Positions 56,201-64,000 of a DNA stretch of 64,000 nt are shown here, one piece after another. The notes below the pieces were generated by a model. The model was given only the letters and a program-made list of their open reading frames with translations, was not told the DNA's origin and did not search any database. How positions within the stretch are numbered: position 1 is the first letter of the stretch; every line of letters begins with the position of its first letter. The position numbers and the translations under genes are program-made. The stretch lies in NCBI GenBank assembly GCA_964019055.1, contig OZ025222.1, positions 5,638,746 through 5,702,745 of the forward strand, read 5' to 3'. This DNA is from Anthopleura xanthogrammica (Eukaryota; Cnidaria; Anthozoa; Actiniaria; Actiniidae).

Positions 56201-58099
56201 TATAATTGGCTTTGTATGTAAACAAAACGATCACAACCCGGAAAATACATGATTTATATCGAGTTGGAATAAATATTGCTCTAACTACAATAAGGAATAC
56301 AAATTGACTCATTGCTGATGTTAAATACGGTTTATACAAGATTGTTGCAAATATTATTATTGTTTTGACGCTCATTATCGTTGCTAATTATGCAAAAATG
56401 ATCGTCAAAAAACAGCCAATTTAGGCAACTTTGATCGACTGTAGCAACTTCAAAACACAAAAACCTAGAAAATTTGTTCAGCAGTGTTTTGAGAAATTAT
56501 CTTATCTTCACACACAGTGAATATCAAACTATTACGTTATATCGAACATAGTTTAATTCGCGGCTGTTTTGAGGGTATTTTTTAGCTCATGAAAACTGTG
56601 TCCTGAACAAAATTCTGCCAAAAATTCATCGTTAGAGCTACAAGTCTGAAATACGCTATGAGGCATATAGAGATAGCACATTTAAAGATTATTAGGTTAT
56701 AAAGGTTAAATATTGTTTGTATTTGAGTGCACGAGATCGCCGAGTGGTCTCTATTTCAGAGTCGTCGAATTAGCATATTTGCCTTCTCGCATAATAATTC
56801 AAATTTCTCCCAAACGAAAACAAATTTTTAAAAACTAAGTCCACAGGAGTTCTTATAACATGATAGGGTATCTAACTGCCAAATATGAACAAAATCGATG
56901 AATCGACTTTTGCCACTCTATGTCTGGTGCTTACTGACAGTCGCTCTTAAGTGAGTAGTGGAGAAGGGCTCAAAGTGCTGCTTCAAAATTGTTATTTGTT
57001 TTTGCTTGTTTCATACACATCTTTCAATATCATAAGATGCATTTGCAACATCCTCTGATCAGTCTTCAGCATAATTTGTGCATTTCTTACTCTGGTTACC
57101 CCCTCCCACCTATCGAAACGGAAATATATTATGGGCAAAGTGAAAGTAGTGAATAATATTAATATAAAATGTCAATAACAAGTAAATTACCATTTCATGT
57201 TAATCATTTAAAAGTACCTTTCATCCATGTTAAAGCCTTTAAAACTGTCTGCTTTCAATAAGGTATTGTAAGTCCTTCTAAAATCTTGCTAAAAGAGAAA
57301 AACCAGGAATTAAAAATGCATGTGGTCACACAATTTGTTTTTTGGACATCTAGTGCTCTAAAGAAACCACATGGCGTCTGTTGACATATTTTCACACTTC
57401 GAGTTCATCCGCATTTTTTCAATTCAAGACTCAAATTCTGTCTTAAAACACTTTATTGTACGATGTCCTGCTTAGCTTTTAGATTCTCTACAATTGTAGA
57501 ACAGTTCTTATTCCTATTTAACTAGTAAAGCCAACTTTTGGACATCTAGTGCTCTGACAAAAGCACATGGCGTCTGTTGACATATTTTCACACTTCGAGT
57601 TCACCCGCATTTTTTTCAATTCAAGACTCAAATTCTGCTTTAAAACACTTCATTGTACGATGTCCTGCTTAGCTTTTAGATTCTCTACAATTGTAGAACG
57701 GTTCTTATTTGTATTTAACTCGTCAAGCCGACTTTTGGAAAGCACATGGCGTCTGTTGACATATTTTCACACTTCGAGTTCACCCGCATTTTTTCAACTC
57801 AAGACTCATTATCTAATGTAAGTTATATTCAGCAGCTAGAAATATAGAATTATCCAAATTACAAAATATATACTTACACGACAAAGCAGTGGCACCACTA
57901 TTTTTTTAGGTTTTCTTTTTGAAGATCGAGAATATTTGCCAGAATCTGAACTGGAAGCCTTGTTCTGATTCAATTCTTCGAGAACCTTTTGCTGTATCAC
58001 TGCATTCGCTCTCACCTCCTCTCTCAAATTTTTGTTTCCTTCGATGACCCTTTCAAGCAAATTTACGTAGTGATCGGGTAAACTTATTTCTTCAGCCAT
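45064..58099 (-). CDS. CACTA-associated second gene, at least six exons over 13 kb
   Basis: Companion gene of anthozoan EnSpm transposases, thought by analogy to be the DNA-binding partner. Exon 1, 58099-57878, encodes 74 residues from [20 protein letters not shown] to [10 protein letters not shown] (helical, then basic). Exon 2, 57288-57218, gives [20 protein letters not shown]. An exon near 57111 gives [18 protein letters not shown]. One near 48890-48790 gives [20 protein letters not shown]. Another near 48490-48370 gives [20 protein letters not shown]. The last, 45480-45064, starts at a GTTGTAG acceptor and has an acidic serine block, [20 protein letters not shown] and [15 protein letters not shown]. 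Introns have been enlarged by the TTAA transposon and the 45552-47728 element, yet the exons seen remain open. It is divergent from the transposase gene at 60.1 kb. Assignment rests on recalled family motifs. Confidence 0.55.
45552..47728. mobile_element. 2.2-kb non-autonomous transposon with 227-bp inverted repeats
   Basis: The ends 45552-45778 and 47504-47728 are reverse-complement copies starting CGGCAAACCTCGAGAATTCG. Inside are poly-C runs (about 45871-45886 and 46086-46098) next to mutually similar short blocks, and no coding frame of note. No target duplication is clear. Near its right side at 47745-47765 lies ACGGACAGTCACTCTTAA, which resembles the end of the TTAA element at 49239 and may be a scrap of a related copy. 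Confidence 0.8.
48009..48240. mobile_element. Fold-back MITE
   Basis: Arms of about 70 bases (TTTAAAGTGCATATAAGCCC, then AGGATGCCTTCATGATTC) and their inverted partner (GAAGGCATCCTGCAGTAGGG, then CTTATATGCACTTTAAA). The middle is AT-rich. It lies in an intron of the CACTA second gene. Confidence 0.75.
50270..50992. mobile_element. MITE with ends AAGTGTTGTGTTTTCTGCCG, itself interrupted
   Basis: The left end AAGTGTTGTGTTTTCTGCCG (50271 on) pairs with CGGCAGAAAAAACAACACTT (to 50991); TGACGTCA-like sequence lies just inside the left end. The same end sequence recurs in the small fold-back at 62609-62694, so it is a family. The MITE at 50346-50942 is inserted within. Confidence 0.55.
50346..50942. 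mobile_element. MITE with ends AGTGGTACCTCTATTAAGCG
   Basis: Perfect inverted ends of 27 bases, AGTGGTACCTCTATTAAGCG followed by GTCACCC. Variants of the phrase (GGCCGCTTAATAGAGGTT, GGCCGTTTAATAATAGAGGTT) recur inside. It has no coding capacity. Similar end phrases are, as I recall, widespread in invertebrates. Confidence 0.75.
52870..53125. repeat. TCAA-type microsatellite
   Basis: Long imperfect run of ATCAATCAATCAGTCA, degenerating to ATCG, ATTC and ATAA units at both ends. It lies in intron 3 of the TTAA-element transposase. Confidence 0.9.
53251..53286. repeat. ATG/ATG trinucleotide microsatellite
   Basis: About twelve uninterrupted ATG units, in the same intron as the TCAA repeat. Confidence 0.9.
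57338..57812. repeat. Tandem satellite, unit about 197 bp, 2.4 copies
   Basis: Two full copies start TTTTGGACATCTAGTGCTCT at about 57340 and 57538; a third, truncated copy starts near 57735 and lacks about 25 bases at its front. Copies share CACATGGCGTCTGTTGACAT and CACTTCGAGTTCA. It lies between exons 1 and 2 of the CACTA second gene. Confidence 0.85.
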
Positions 58100-58192
58100 T
58101 GCCTTATTAACAGAGGAAAGATGAACCTTCACTTCAACATCAAGCAACAACACCACAGCGGACAGCGGATATCGACACAGCCTGCCGACTCT

Positions 58193-60090
58193 ATTTAATT
58201 TAATTTAATTTAATTAACAATTCTTGCGCATTTCGCAAGCCTCAATGCGCTTACATTATAAAATATATCTATTTACAAATGAAGTTTAAAAATATACGAT
58301 ATAATAGAAGTGAAATAAAACGAAATAAATACTAAATATAGAGCTAATAAAACGAAATTAAATACTAAATATAGAGCTAATAAAACTAATATATTATACT
58401 AAAAAATAAAATAATAATAAGTCGATAATAAAGCGTCGATAATATTCTTGATAAACGAAGTAACAGTAAGATCTCATAATATCAACTAACAATTAAAAGC
58501 TTCTTTGAATAAATGTGTTTTAAGTTTTGATTTAAACTTGTTAATTGATTCCGCGTTTCTTATAATTTGTGGTAATTTATTCCACAATTTTGGAGCTGCA
58601 TTTGCGAAAGCTCGGTCTCCATATGTAGAGGTCGCTGATCTAGGAACCACTAGGAGACCTTTAGTGGCTGAACGTAACGTACGTTTAGGTAAATAATGTT
58701 CTAGTAAACTAGTTAGATACAAAGGCACTTTAAATTAATGATCTTATAAGTAAGCAGTAATACCTTGAAAGTGATACGAGACTGTATAGGTAGCCAATGT
58801 AAGTTATATAGTATTGGAGTTATGTGTTCCCTCTTTTTGGTTCTAGTCACTAATCTAGCTGTGGAATTTTGAATGCGCTGTAGTTTGCATAACTGTTTGG
58901 CAGGTATGCCATATAAAACACTATTACAATAGTCTAGCTTTGAGGATACAAAGGCATGGACTAAGCGCTCAGCAGAAGAACTATCAAGATATTTCCGTAT
59001 CCTACCAATATTTCTGATGGCTAACGAGGCTGAGCGGCAAACCTTTTTTACGTGACTAGACATAGAAAGATTCTGGTCAAATACTACTCCTAAATTACGA
59101 GCCTCTTTACTAGTAGTTACTATATGTTGGCCAACAGTTATGCTAGGTATTGAAATTTGTTTTGAAAAACGTGACGTAAAATGGACTATTTCAGTCTTTG
59201 ATGTATTGCAGCTAAGCTTATTTGTAGCAAAAAATGCTTGTACCTCACTAATACATTGTTCTAAGTTAGTAAGAGTTGAAGCTCTACAGTCAGGGTTCAT
59301 TATGTAAAGTTGCGGGTCGTCCGCATACAACATGCAGTCTAATCCATGTGATTTAATGATGTTCTCCAGAGGAGCTAAGTATAGTATGAACAACAATGGA
59401 CCCATCACGGAACCTTGGGCAATACCAGATTTGATAGTCTTGGATGCTGATTCAGAAGATCCAATAGCGACTTTCTGAGTACGTCCTGTGATGTACGATT
59501 CAAACCATTTAAGTACAATGTCAGAGAAACCAAAGTTGATGCTGAGTCTATCAATTAGTGATCTATGGTCTACAGTATCAAAGGCGGATGACAAGTCCAA
59601 TAATACCAGGATGACTTCCAACTTTTTGTCTAACGCTCTAATGATATCATTGTGTACTCGAAGAAGAGCGGTCTCAGTACTGTGGAATGTTTGATACGCA
59701 GATTAAAATTTAGGATAGAGATCATTTCTTGAGAGGTAGTCACGAACCTGGGTGGCAGCAATGCATTCAATAAGTTTACCAATGAATGGAAGATTGGTAA
59801 TTGGCCTGTAGTTGGATAGATCTTCTTTAGTGAGTGATGTTTTCTTAATGACAGGGAGTAATCGTCCTTCCTTCAGCTTAGTGGGAAAGATACCCAGTTG
59901 TAGCGAGGAGTTAACTAAAGGTGTTATTACAGGCAATACCTCCACAATGCAGGATTTCAATAGGCGTGTCGGGAGTGGATCTAACGAGCAAGACTTAGAT
60001 GGTATGTCGTTTCTGGGAACGAGGTTAAGCAAAGTGATTGGTCGACATACACACATGATCACCAAGCATTCCCGTACCCAGGCCATCTTG
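58193..60090 (-). mobile_element. CR1/L2-like LINE, 5'-truncated, with TTTAA tail
   Basis: On the minus strand a reverse transcriptase open in three pieces. 60086-59703 has the front (SKSCSLDPLPTRLLKSCIVE, LSNYRPITNLPFIGKLIE) and ends at a lone TAA. 59702-58713 has the first catalytic aspartate in LLDLSSAFDTVDH and the active box in CMLYADDPQLYI, with the conserved Q-G-S (AQGSVMGPLLF). After a one-base shift near 58725 the tail runs to 58486 (YGDRAFANAAPKLWNKLP). The 3' end is a TTTAA repeat at 58193-58214 preceded by GCGCATTGAGGCTTGC on minus, typical of this clade. The endonuclease part is missing. It sits in the space between the two divergent CACTA genes. Confidence 0.85.
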
Positions 60091-60149
60091 TTACGGACAA
60101 CTTAACATAGCGCGCTCTAGCAGCTCAGCATCATGTCTTTACCACAATC

Positions 60150-61074
60150 TCGTTTCCAAAAGCAAATAGTATCTACTGTGGCCATTGTGAGGAATATTTG
60201 TCAAGAACCTCTTTTTGGAGACATCGAAAGGCATAATATAATGACAAGTCAGGAAAATGGACAAAGAAAACTACGAAAACATCCACGTTTCAAGCGAAAT
60301 CTCATGTTAGCACAGCTGAATGCTCACAGGCTTTTCAGAGCAATTTTGCTACTTCTGATAGTGAAAACCCTGACATGGAAATGGAAATTACAGGTAATTT
60401 TGAGAAGCGAAATTTTACTGTCATATCTATCTTAAGGCTTTTTGTGAGTCATAAGATTTTGGAAAATAAAAAATACTAGGTATTTATGAATTGGAATTTG
60501 ACATCTGGCACAACATGCTGCAGCAAACGCAAAAATAAGCAAGCTTTTTAATACGGTTCCATAGGCTTTTACAGGTCCGGATGAAACTCTAGATAGGATT
60601 TTACAGCTTTATACACTGAATACCCGATATGGCAGCCACAAGGATTGATTTTGTTATTAACTGATCGCGACTTATTTTACCATAGCAACGCAAAAATTGA
60701 GCAATACCACCAGTTAATTGCCATTGATTATAATTTTCATGTCTTTCATATTACAGAACAATGAAAAAAATTCCATACTACAGAATCTAAAATAACTGGG
60801 AGATGTTTAGTTTTATTTTGGATAAGTAAATTTTATCTCATATTACAGTTATTGTCAAAAAGGTTGTCCTGTGAAAAAGACTTAAAGACCGAAAGAAGTA
60901 TCACGCGATATTAGATATTACTCTGATTTTTTAACCCTAATCCTTACTATTTCAGATTTTTAATATTTTGACTTTAGTTACTCCATAGGTGAAGTTAGCC
61001 AAGAAAACGAACATAGCCAAGAAAAACAGCAACAAGATTGTGATCATGTGGAAGTTGTCGACAGTGATGCAATG
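60150..61074 (+). pseudogene. CACTA (Tnp2-like) transposase, N-terminal exons
   Basis: Exon 1, ending at about 60389, reads SIYCGHCEEYLSRTSFWRHR, a CxxC...H-type finger that opens many anthozoan EnSpm transposases. After an in-frame TAA near 60235 come YNDKSGKWTKKTTKTSTFQA and an acidic end (TSDSENPDMEMEIT). Exon 2, about 60990-61074, is EVSQENEHSQEKQQQDCDHV, then EVVDSDAM and a GT donor. The catalytic DDE core, which lies further on in complete proteins, is not seen before the window end. The TAA, unless bypassed, kills the gene. A different frame begins with ATG at 60133, but it does not match the family. The start is not resolved. Confidence 0.5.
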
Positions 61075-61079
61075 GTATG

Positions 61080-62600
61080 AAAACAATAATTATAATTATT
61101 ATAATAATTATTAGACAAGTTAAATTTCTTGAATATTTAAAAGTGGAACAATTATGTGATTATATCATTAAGAGCGGATGCCCGTAACAGTCGAGAATCT
61201 CAAGTCAGATGAATAAATTCGATTTTTTTTTTATTTCACCAAATGATCCCATTTAGTGTTCCTATCATGGGAAAAATACTAAAAAGTTAATGCGAATTTT
61301 TTTCTGGCGATCTTTACGAAATTTTGGTTTGGCGGTAAATTAGCCGATTTTCACACCCGAACTGACTGATTTATAAGCTTACTTTGTGGTACTGCTGACG
61401 GCTAAATATAAAACCGATTAATCTAATATTTCTCTCACATATTAAGACACTCTTAAAGTTTGATTTTGCATTAGAAGTTTGTTTTTAAGTTGGCTATTTA
61501 TTTTTTTATAGTTTTTTTTGTGAACCTCATTTTCGTGGTCTTGAAAAACATGCGAAAATTGGCTAAGTTTAACGGCCAAAAACCTTTCCTGGTACCTAAA
61601 ACTTCGAGACAAAAATTACAGTCAGCCAAAGCCTGGTTATTATTTGTCATCTCACAGAAGTTTCATGCTTGGACTCGAAGTGGTTTGGTGTTGACAAACC
61701 AAAGTTTGAAGTGAAGTGTATCCGGCTAAAGGGTCACGCCAACCGAAGCGTTACGCTTAACGCGTCTATAGTACATCGAAGAAATTACATTCAAAAGGTT
61801 CCCTCGACTTGAATTTTATTGGTTCATGATCTAAAATACAAAGAATGTATTTTGAAATGCATATACGGCATTTCCGCTTTTTAAAGTGAGTCGGAAACCG
61901 GAGTAATATTAAAAGCCGATTAGACGAATTTCATGTCAAACTAGTACAGATGTAAACAAATAAGCCGACATGTACAATAGTTGAATGGTAACTATTTTTT
62001 GTGGATTTAACATTAGCACTCTTCTAAAATTGATCGTATCTGTCTTTTATAGAGGTTTTAATTCTGTATGCACTCAAATAATTAGAACTGAAGCAATTAT
62101 TAGTATACCATATGATAATATTGTGTGACATCCATTGTCGTCTATATATAGTACATATGTACAGCTCTACTGATGGCATGATAAAGCTAAATAATTAGAA
62201 TTATAAGTGTTCAGTACTGTAGACAAGTGAAATCGGATTTGTACCTCTATTTCCATAAACTTTGATATGCATCCTGTACAATACAATATTTTTTTTATAG
62301 TTGCTTTTGATATAGTACATATTAGAGTACACGTGGTACAATACAAAAGAACCTAAAGTGTGATGAAAACCATTCTATTAAACCTTGAGTAATTGCTCTC
62401 TTATCAAAATTGCAATCAAAAGTGGCAAGAATTGAGACACTGTTATATATTTACCGAAACCATTATTCGCTGAAGGCGAAGTGACTATCAGTGAATAGTT
62501 AGAGCTGTGAGTTTTCTCATAACTAGGGTTTTTAAGGGCCACTTGCTTTTATGCACTGCAAAGTGCACTGATAGTAACAAAACACTGTACAGATCTAGAC
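61080..62600. other. No gene seen
   Basis: AT-rich region with short frames. A 74-codon frame at 61490-61714 lacks recognisable motifs. It is probably intronic to the CACTA transposase, or insertion remains. Confidence 0.45.
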
Positions 62601-62608
62601 CCTTGGCA

Positions 62609-62694
62609 AAGTGTTGTGTTTTTCGCACTTGACGTCATATTTATCTTGAGTTTGAAAGAAATGGAACTGTGACGTTAAGTGCGGAAAACACTTC
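62609..62694. mobile_element. Short fold-back of the AAGTGTTGTGTTTT family
   Basis: AAGTGTTGTGTTTTTCGCAC, TTGACGTCA on the left and TGACGTTAAGTGCGGAAAAC, ACTT on the right form a hairpin with a loop of about 30 bases. It shares its end sequence with the MITE at 50270. Confidence 0.65.
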
Positions 62695-62708
62695 AGGCCT
62701 TTTTGGGT

Positions 62709-63337
62709 CTATAGAATCAGTGACAGGTTGTGGCAATTCTACTTTTTTGTAAAATCGTGAATTCAGAAACTAAAAATCCCAATAAATTCAGGTTTTAGAA
62801 TTTTTTCTCTTTTTCACAACGCCAATATTCCTACCTTTTTTAAAGATTTTAAGAATAAATTCCAATGATGGGAAAAGGTACCTTTTTATTTCATAAAAAG
62901 ATTGGAAACTTAATGCATAATCTCTTTAATGGATGTGATGAAATTTCCCACCTTTTTTTAAGTTTCACCTTTTGAAAGAAATCCGAAAAGCGGATAAAAA
63001 GGTACCTTTATTGCCCTTGTGCGAGGTGAAAAACCTGAGTAACAAAAGCTACCCTTTTCTATCGTACTAGCCACTTACTATATTAATATTAATTGATTAA
63101 TTCAATAAATTGACAAACTATGCCGAAAGATGTCATCATATGTTTATTACTAATCAATATTAATATTAATAGGCTAACAGTTTTATTTCCCGCCGATTCT
63201 AAATTATCATTTCCCGCCTAAATGTCACGTGACTGTGAGAAAAAATTCTAAAATCTGAATTTATTGGGATTTTTAGTTTCTGAATTCACAATTTTACAAA
63301 AAAGTAGAATTGCCACAACCTGTCACTGATTCTATAG
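62709..63337. mobile_element. MITE with about 105-bp inverted repeats
   Basis: Ends CTATAGAATCAGTGACAGGT at 62709 and the reverse complement to 63337 are near-identical for about 105 bases. The middle contains GGTACCTTTTTATTTC and related blocks and TTAATATTAATTGATTAA palindromes. It has no coding capacity. Confidence 0.8.
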
Positions 63338-63340
63338 GTA

Positions 63341-63488
63341 AATTCATTGGAGGACGAGGGAATTCCACGTTGAATTTCACGAGAGAAATCAATATCGCAC
63401 GAATCGCGGAGTCCGCGGAGCGATGAGTGCGATATTGATTTCTCTCGTGAAATTCAAACGTGGAATTCCCGAGTCCAAAAATGAATTT
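63341..63488. mobile_element. Near-perfect fold-back element
   Basis: The left arm AATTCCACGTTGAATTTCAC, GAGAGAAATCAATATCGCAC and right arm GTGCGATATTGATTTCTCTC, GTGAAATTCAAACGTGGAAT pair with one bulge, around a GC-rich loop (GAATCGCGGAGTCCGCGGAG). It starts within a few bases of the MITE that ends at 63337, so the two are adjacent insertions. Confidence 0.8.
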
Positions 63489-63723
63489 TCCTTGAATCTC
63501 ATACTTCAATTTAAACTGCAAAAACGTGGATAAGCCACCGAAGATATAGGTGTCGGAAGCGGAATTATTTGTAACAACTGCAACAAAATGTCCAGGGTAT
63601 TGTCTCCTGTTTATAATTGGATCAATTAGTTTTTTTTAGTCCAGCTTGTGCAATGTTTGTACTTACGCAAGTGCACCTTCACTATAACCGAGTTGTCTAG
63701 TGAGGTAGGTGATCACTAGTAAG

Positions 63724-63927
63724 ATGGCATCGTGCGGTTCGTGCGGTTACTCCTTGCTTTTAAAAAATCCTGGCAATTGTGGAATAAGTCCAGATTATCC
63801 CAAACATGTTATCTATGTAACGTTGAAAGAGTGCAGAAGAGATATCACTGACCACTTGAACTTCTGCAAGATCGGCGCAGACCGCGAGGCTATTGACAAC
63901 GAGACGAAATTGCATTGGACTTCTTAA
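63724..63927 (+). CDS. Short cysteine-containing frame, unrecognised
   Basis: From the ATG at 63724 (context AAGATGGC) a 67-residue protein: MASCGSCGYSLLLKNPGNCG, then VIYVTLKECRRDITDHLNFC, ending LHWTS. Four cysteines lie in the first 20 residues. It could be a first exon of a gene that continues past the window, since a donor-like GTGAGA follows the stop by seven bases. No family recognised. Confidence 0.3.
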   Translation: MASCGSCGYSLLLKNPGNCGISPDYPKHVIYVTLKECRRDITDHLNFCKIGADREAIDNETKLHWTS

Positions 63928-64000
63928 AGGGTGAGATCATTTTCTAAAAAGTGAATTTTCTGAGAAGCGAAGTTCATGGAAATCCATTGAAATGTCTTTG

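Larger units (their letters stand above)
49239..56946 (-). mobile_element. TTAA-flanked DNA transposon, 7.7 kb, about 730-bp inverted repeats
   Basis: Left repeat about 49239-49972 and right repeat about 56222-56946 are reverse complements starting GAGCGACTGTCAGTAAG. TTAA is at 49235-49238 and 56947-56950. TTAA targeting is typical of Kolobok and piggyBac, but the encoded transposase does not look like piggyBac. The element contains one multi-exon minus-strand gene and a MITE pair at 50270-50992. It lies in an intron of the CACTA second gene. Confidence 0.8.
43122..64000. mobile_element. CACTA/EnSpm transposon, left end and interior
   Basis: The proposed left end begins CACTACCACGTAACTG at 43122. 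Inside are subterminal repeat arrays (43.2-44.4 kb), a minus-strand gene of the kind that accompanies anthozoan EnSpm transposases (45064-58099) and, divergent from it, the first exons of a Tnp2-like transposase (60.1-61.1 kb). The right end is not in the window or was lost. Insertions inside are the element at 45552-47728, the TTAA element 49239-56946, the LINE 58193-60090, and MITEs. The gene pair supports CACTA better than the terminus, which is only a five-base match plus subterminal repeats. Confidence 0.5.

Noticed and set aside
60133..60435. 100-codon frame starting MSLPQSRFQKQIVS
   Set aside because: It overlaps the CACTA transposase N terminus in a different frame; the YCGHC finger frame matches the family and this one does not.
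1..64000. tRNA, rRNA or other structural RNA genes
   Set aside because: I looked for tRNA A/B box pairs with cloverleaf and for rRNA-like conserved blocks and found nothing I could support by eye; a covariance-model scan would decide.

Overview
The window looks like a repeat-dominated stretch of an invertebrate nuclear genome, most likely a cnidarian and probably an anthozoan such as a coral or anemone. The grounds are its AT-rich sequence, spliceosomal GT-AG introns, no bacterial-style operons, and a mix of element types that I associate with anthozoans: HARBI1 Harbinger, P-like, BEL/Pao, Ngaro/DIRS with an SGNH esterase, Penelope with a GIY-YIG nuclease, CR1/L2 LINE, CACTA with two divergent genes, and DNA polymerase B of the Polinton/adintovirus kind. 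The species cannot be told from the sequence. I found no convincing single-copy host gene. Nearly every coding stretch belongs to, or was carried by, a mobile element, and most are broken.

Layout. 1-1.2 kb: LINE and BEL fragments joined head to head, then short tandem repeats. 1.25-4 kb: a type B DNA polymerase that stops before its palm domain, followed by an AT-rich tandem array. 4.2-6.5 kb: a two-exon DDE integrase-like gene. 6.7-7.4 kb: the 3' end of a Penelope-like element. 7.45-10.33 kb, resuming at 36.62 kb: a Harbinger transposon with a three-exon HARBI1 gene.

The main result is a nest of elements between 7.4 and about 38 kb. The Harbinger is interrupted by a 26.3-kb P-like DNA transposon (10332-36612, long terminal inverted repeats, 7-bp target duplication). 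It carries a spliced transposase on the plus strand, and on the minus strand a PIF1-family helicase plus an accessory gene with a polyglutamine tail. That helicase gene is split between its Walker A and Walker B motifs by a BEL/Pao LTR retrotransposon (19215-35039, 5-bp duplication ATCAC). Taking out the retrotransposon and one duplication leaves a continuous 569-codon helicase frame. The BEL gag gene is split in turn by a 9.0-kb element (25380-34416) with 19-bp inverted ends and a TA duplication, whose removal also restores frame. That innermost element holds a DD34E Tc1-like transposase, a BEN-domain gene and small unrecognised genes.

38.2-41.6 kb: a degenerate Ngaro/DIRS tyrosine-recombinase retrotransposon lying between two pieces of an uncharacterised repeated gene family. 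43.1 kb to the window end: what I read as a CACTA/EnSpm transposon with divergent genes (DNA-binding-type ORF on minus, transposase N terminus on plus) and subterminal minisatellites. It has been stretched by a 7.7-kb TTAA-flanked transposon with about 730-bp inverted repeats (49239-56946), a 2.2-kb inverted-repeat element, a CR1/L2 LINE (58.2-60.1 kb) and several fold-back MITEs.

Splice sites, family names and frame restorations were worked out by eye from the sequence. Family assignments rest on recalled motif patterns and have not been searched against any database.
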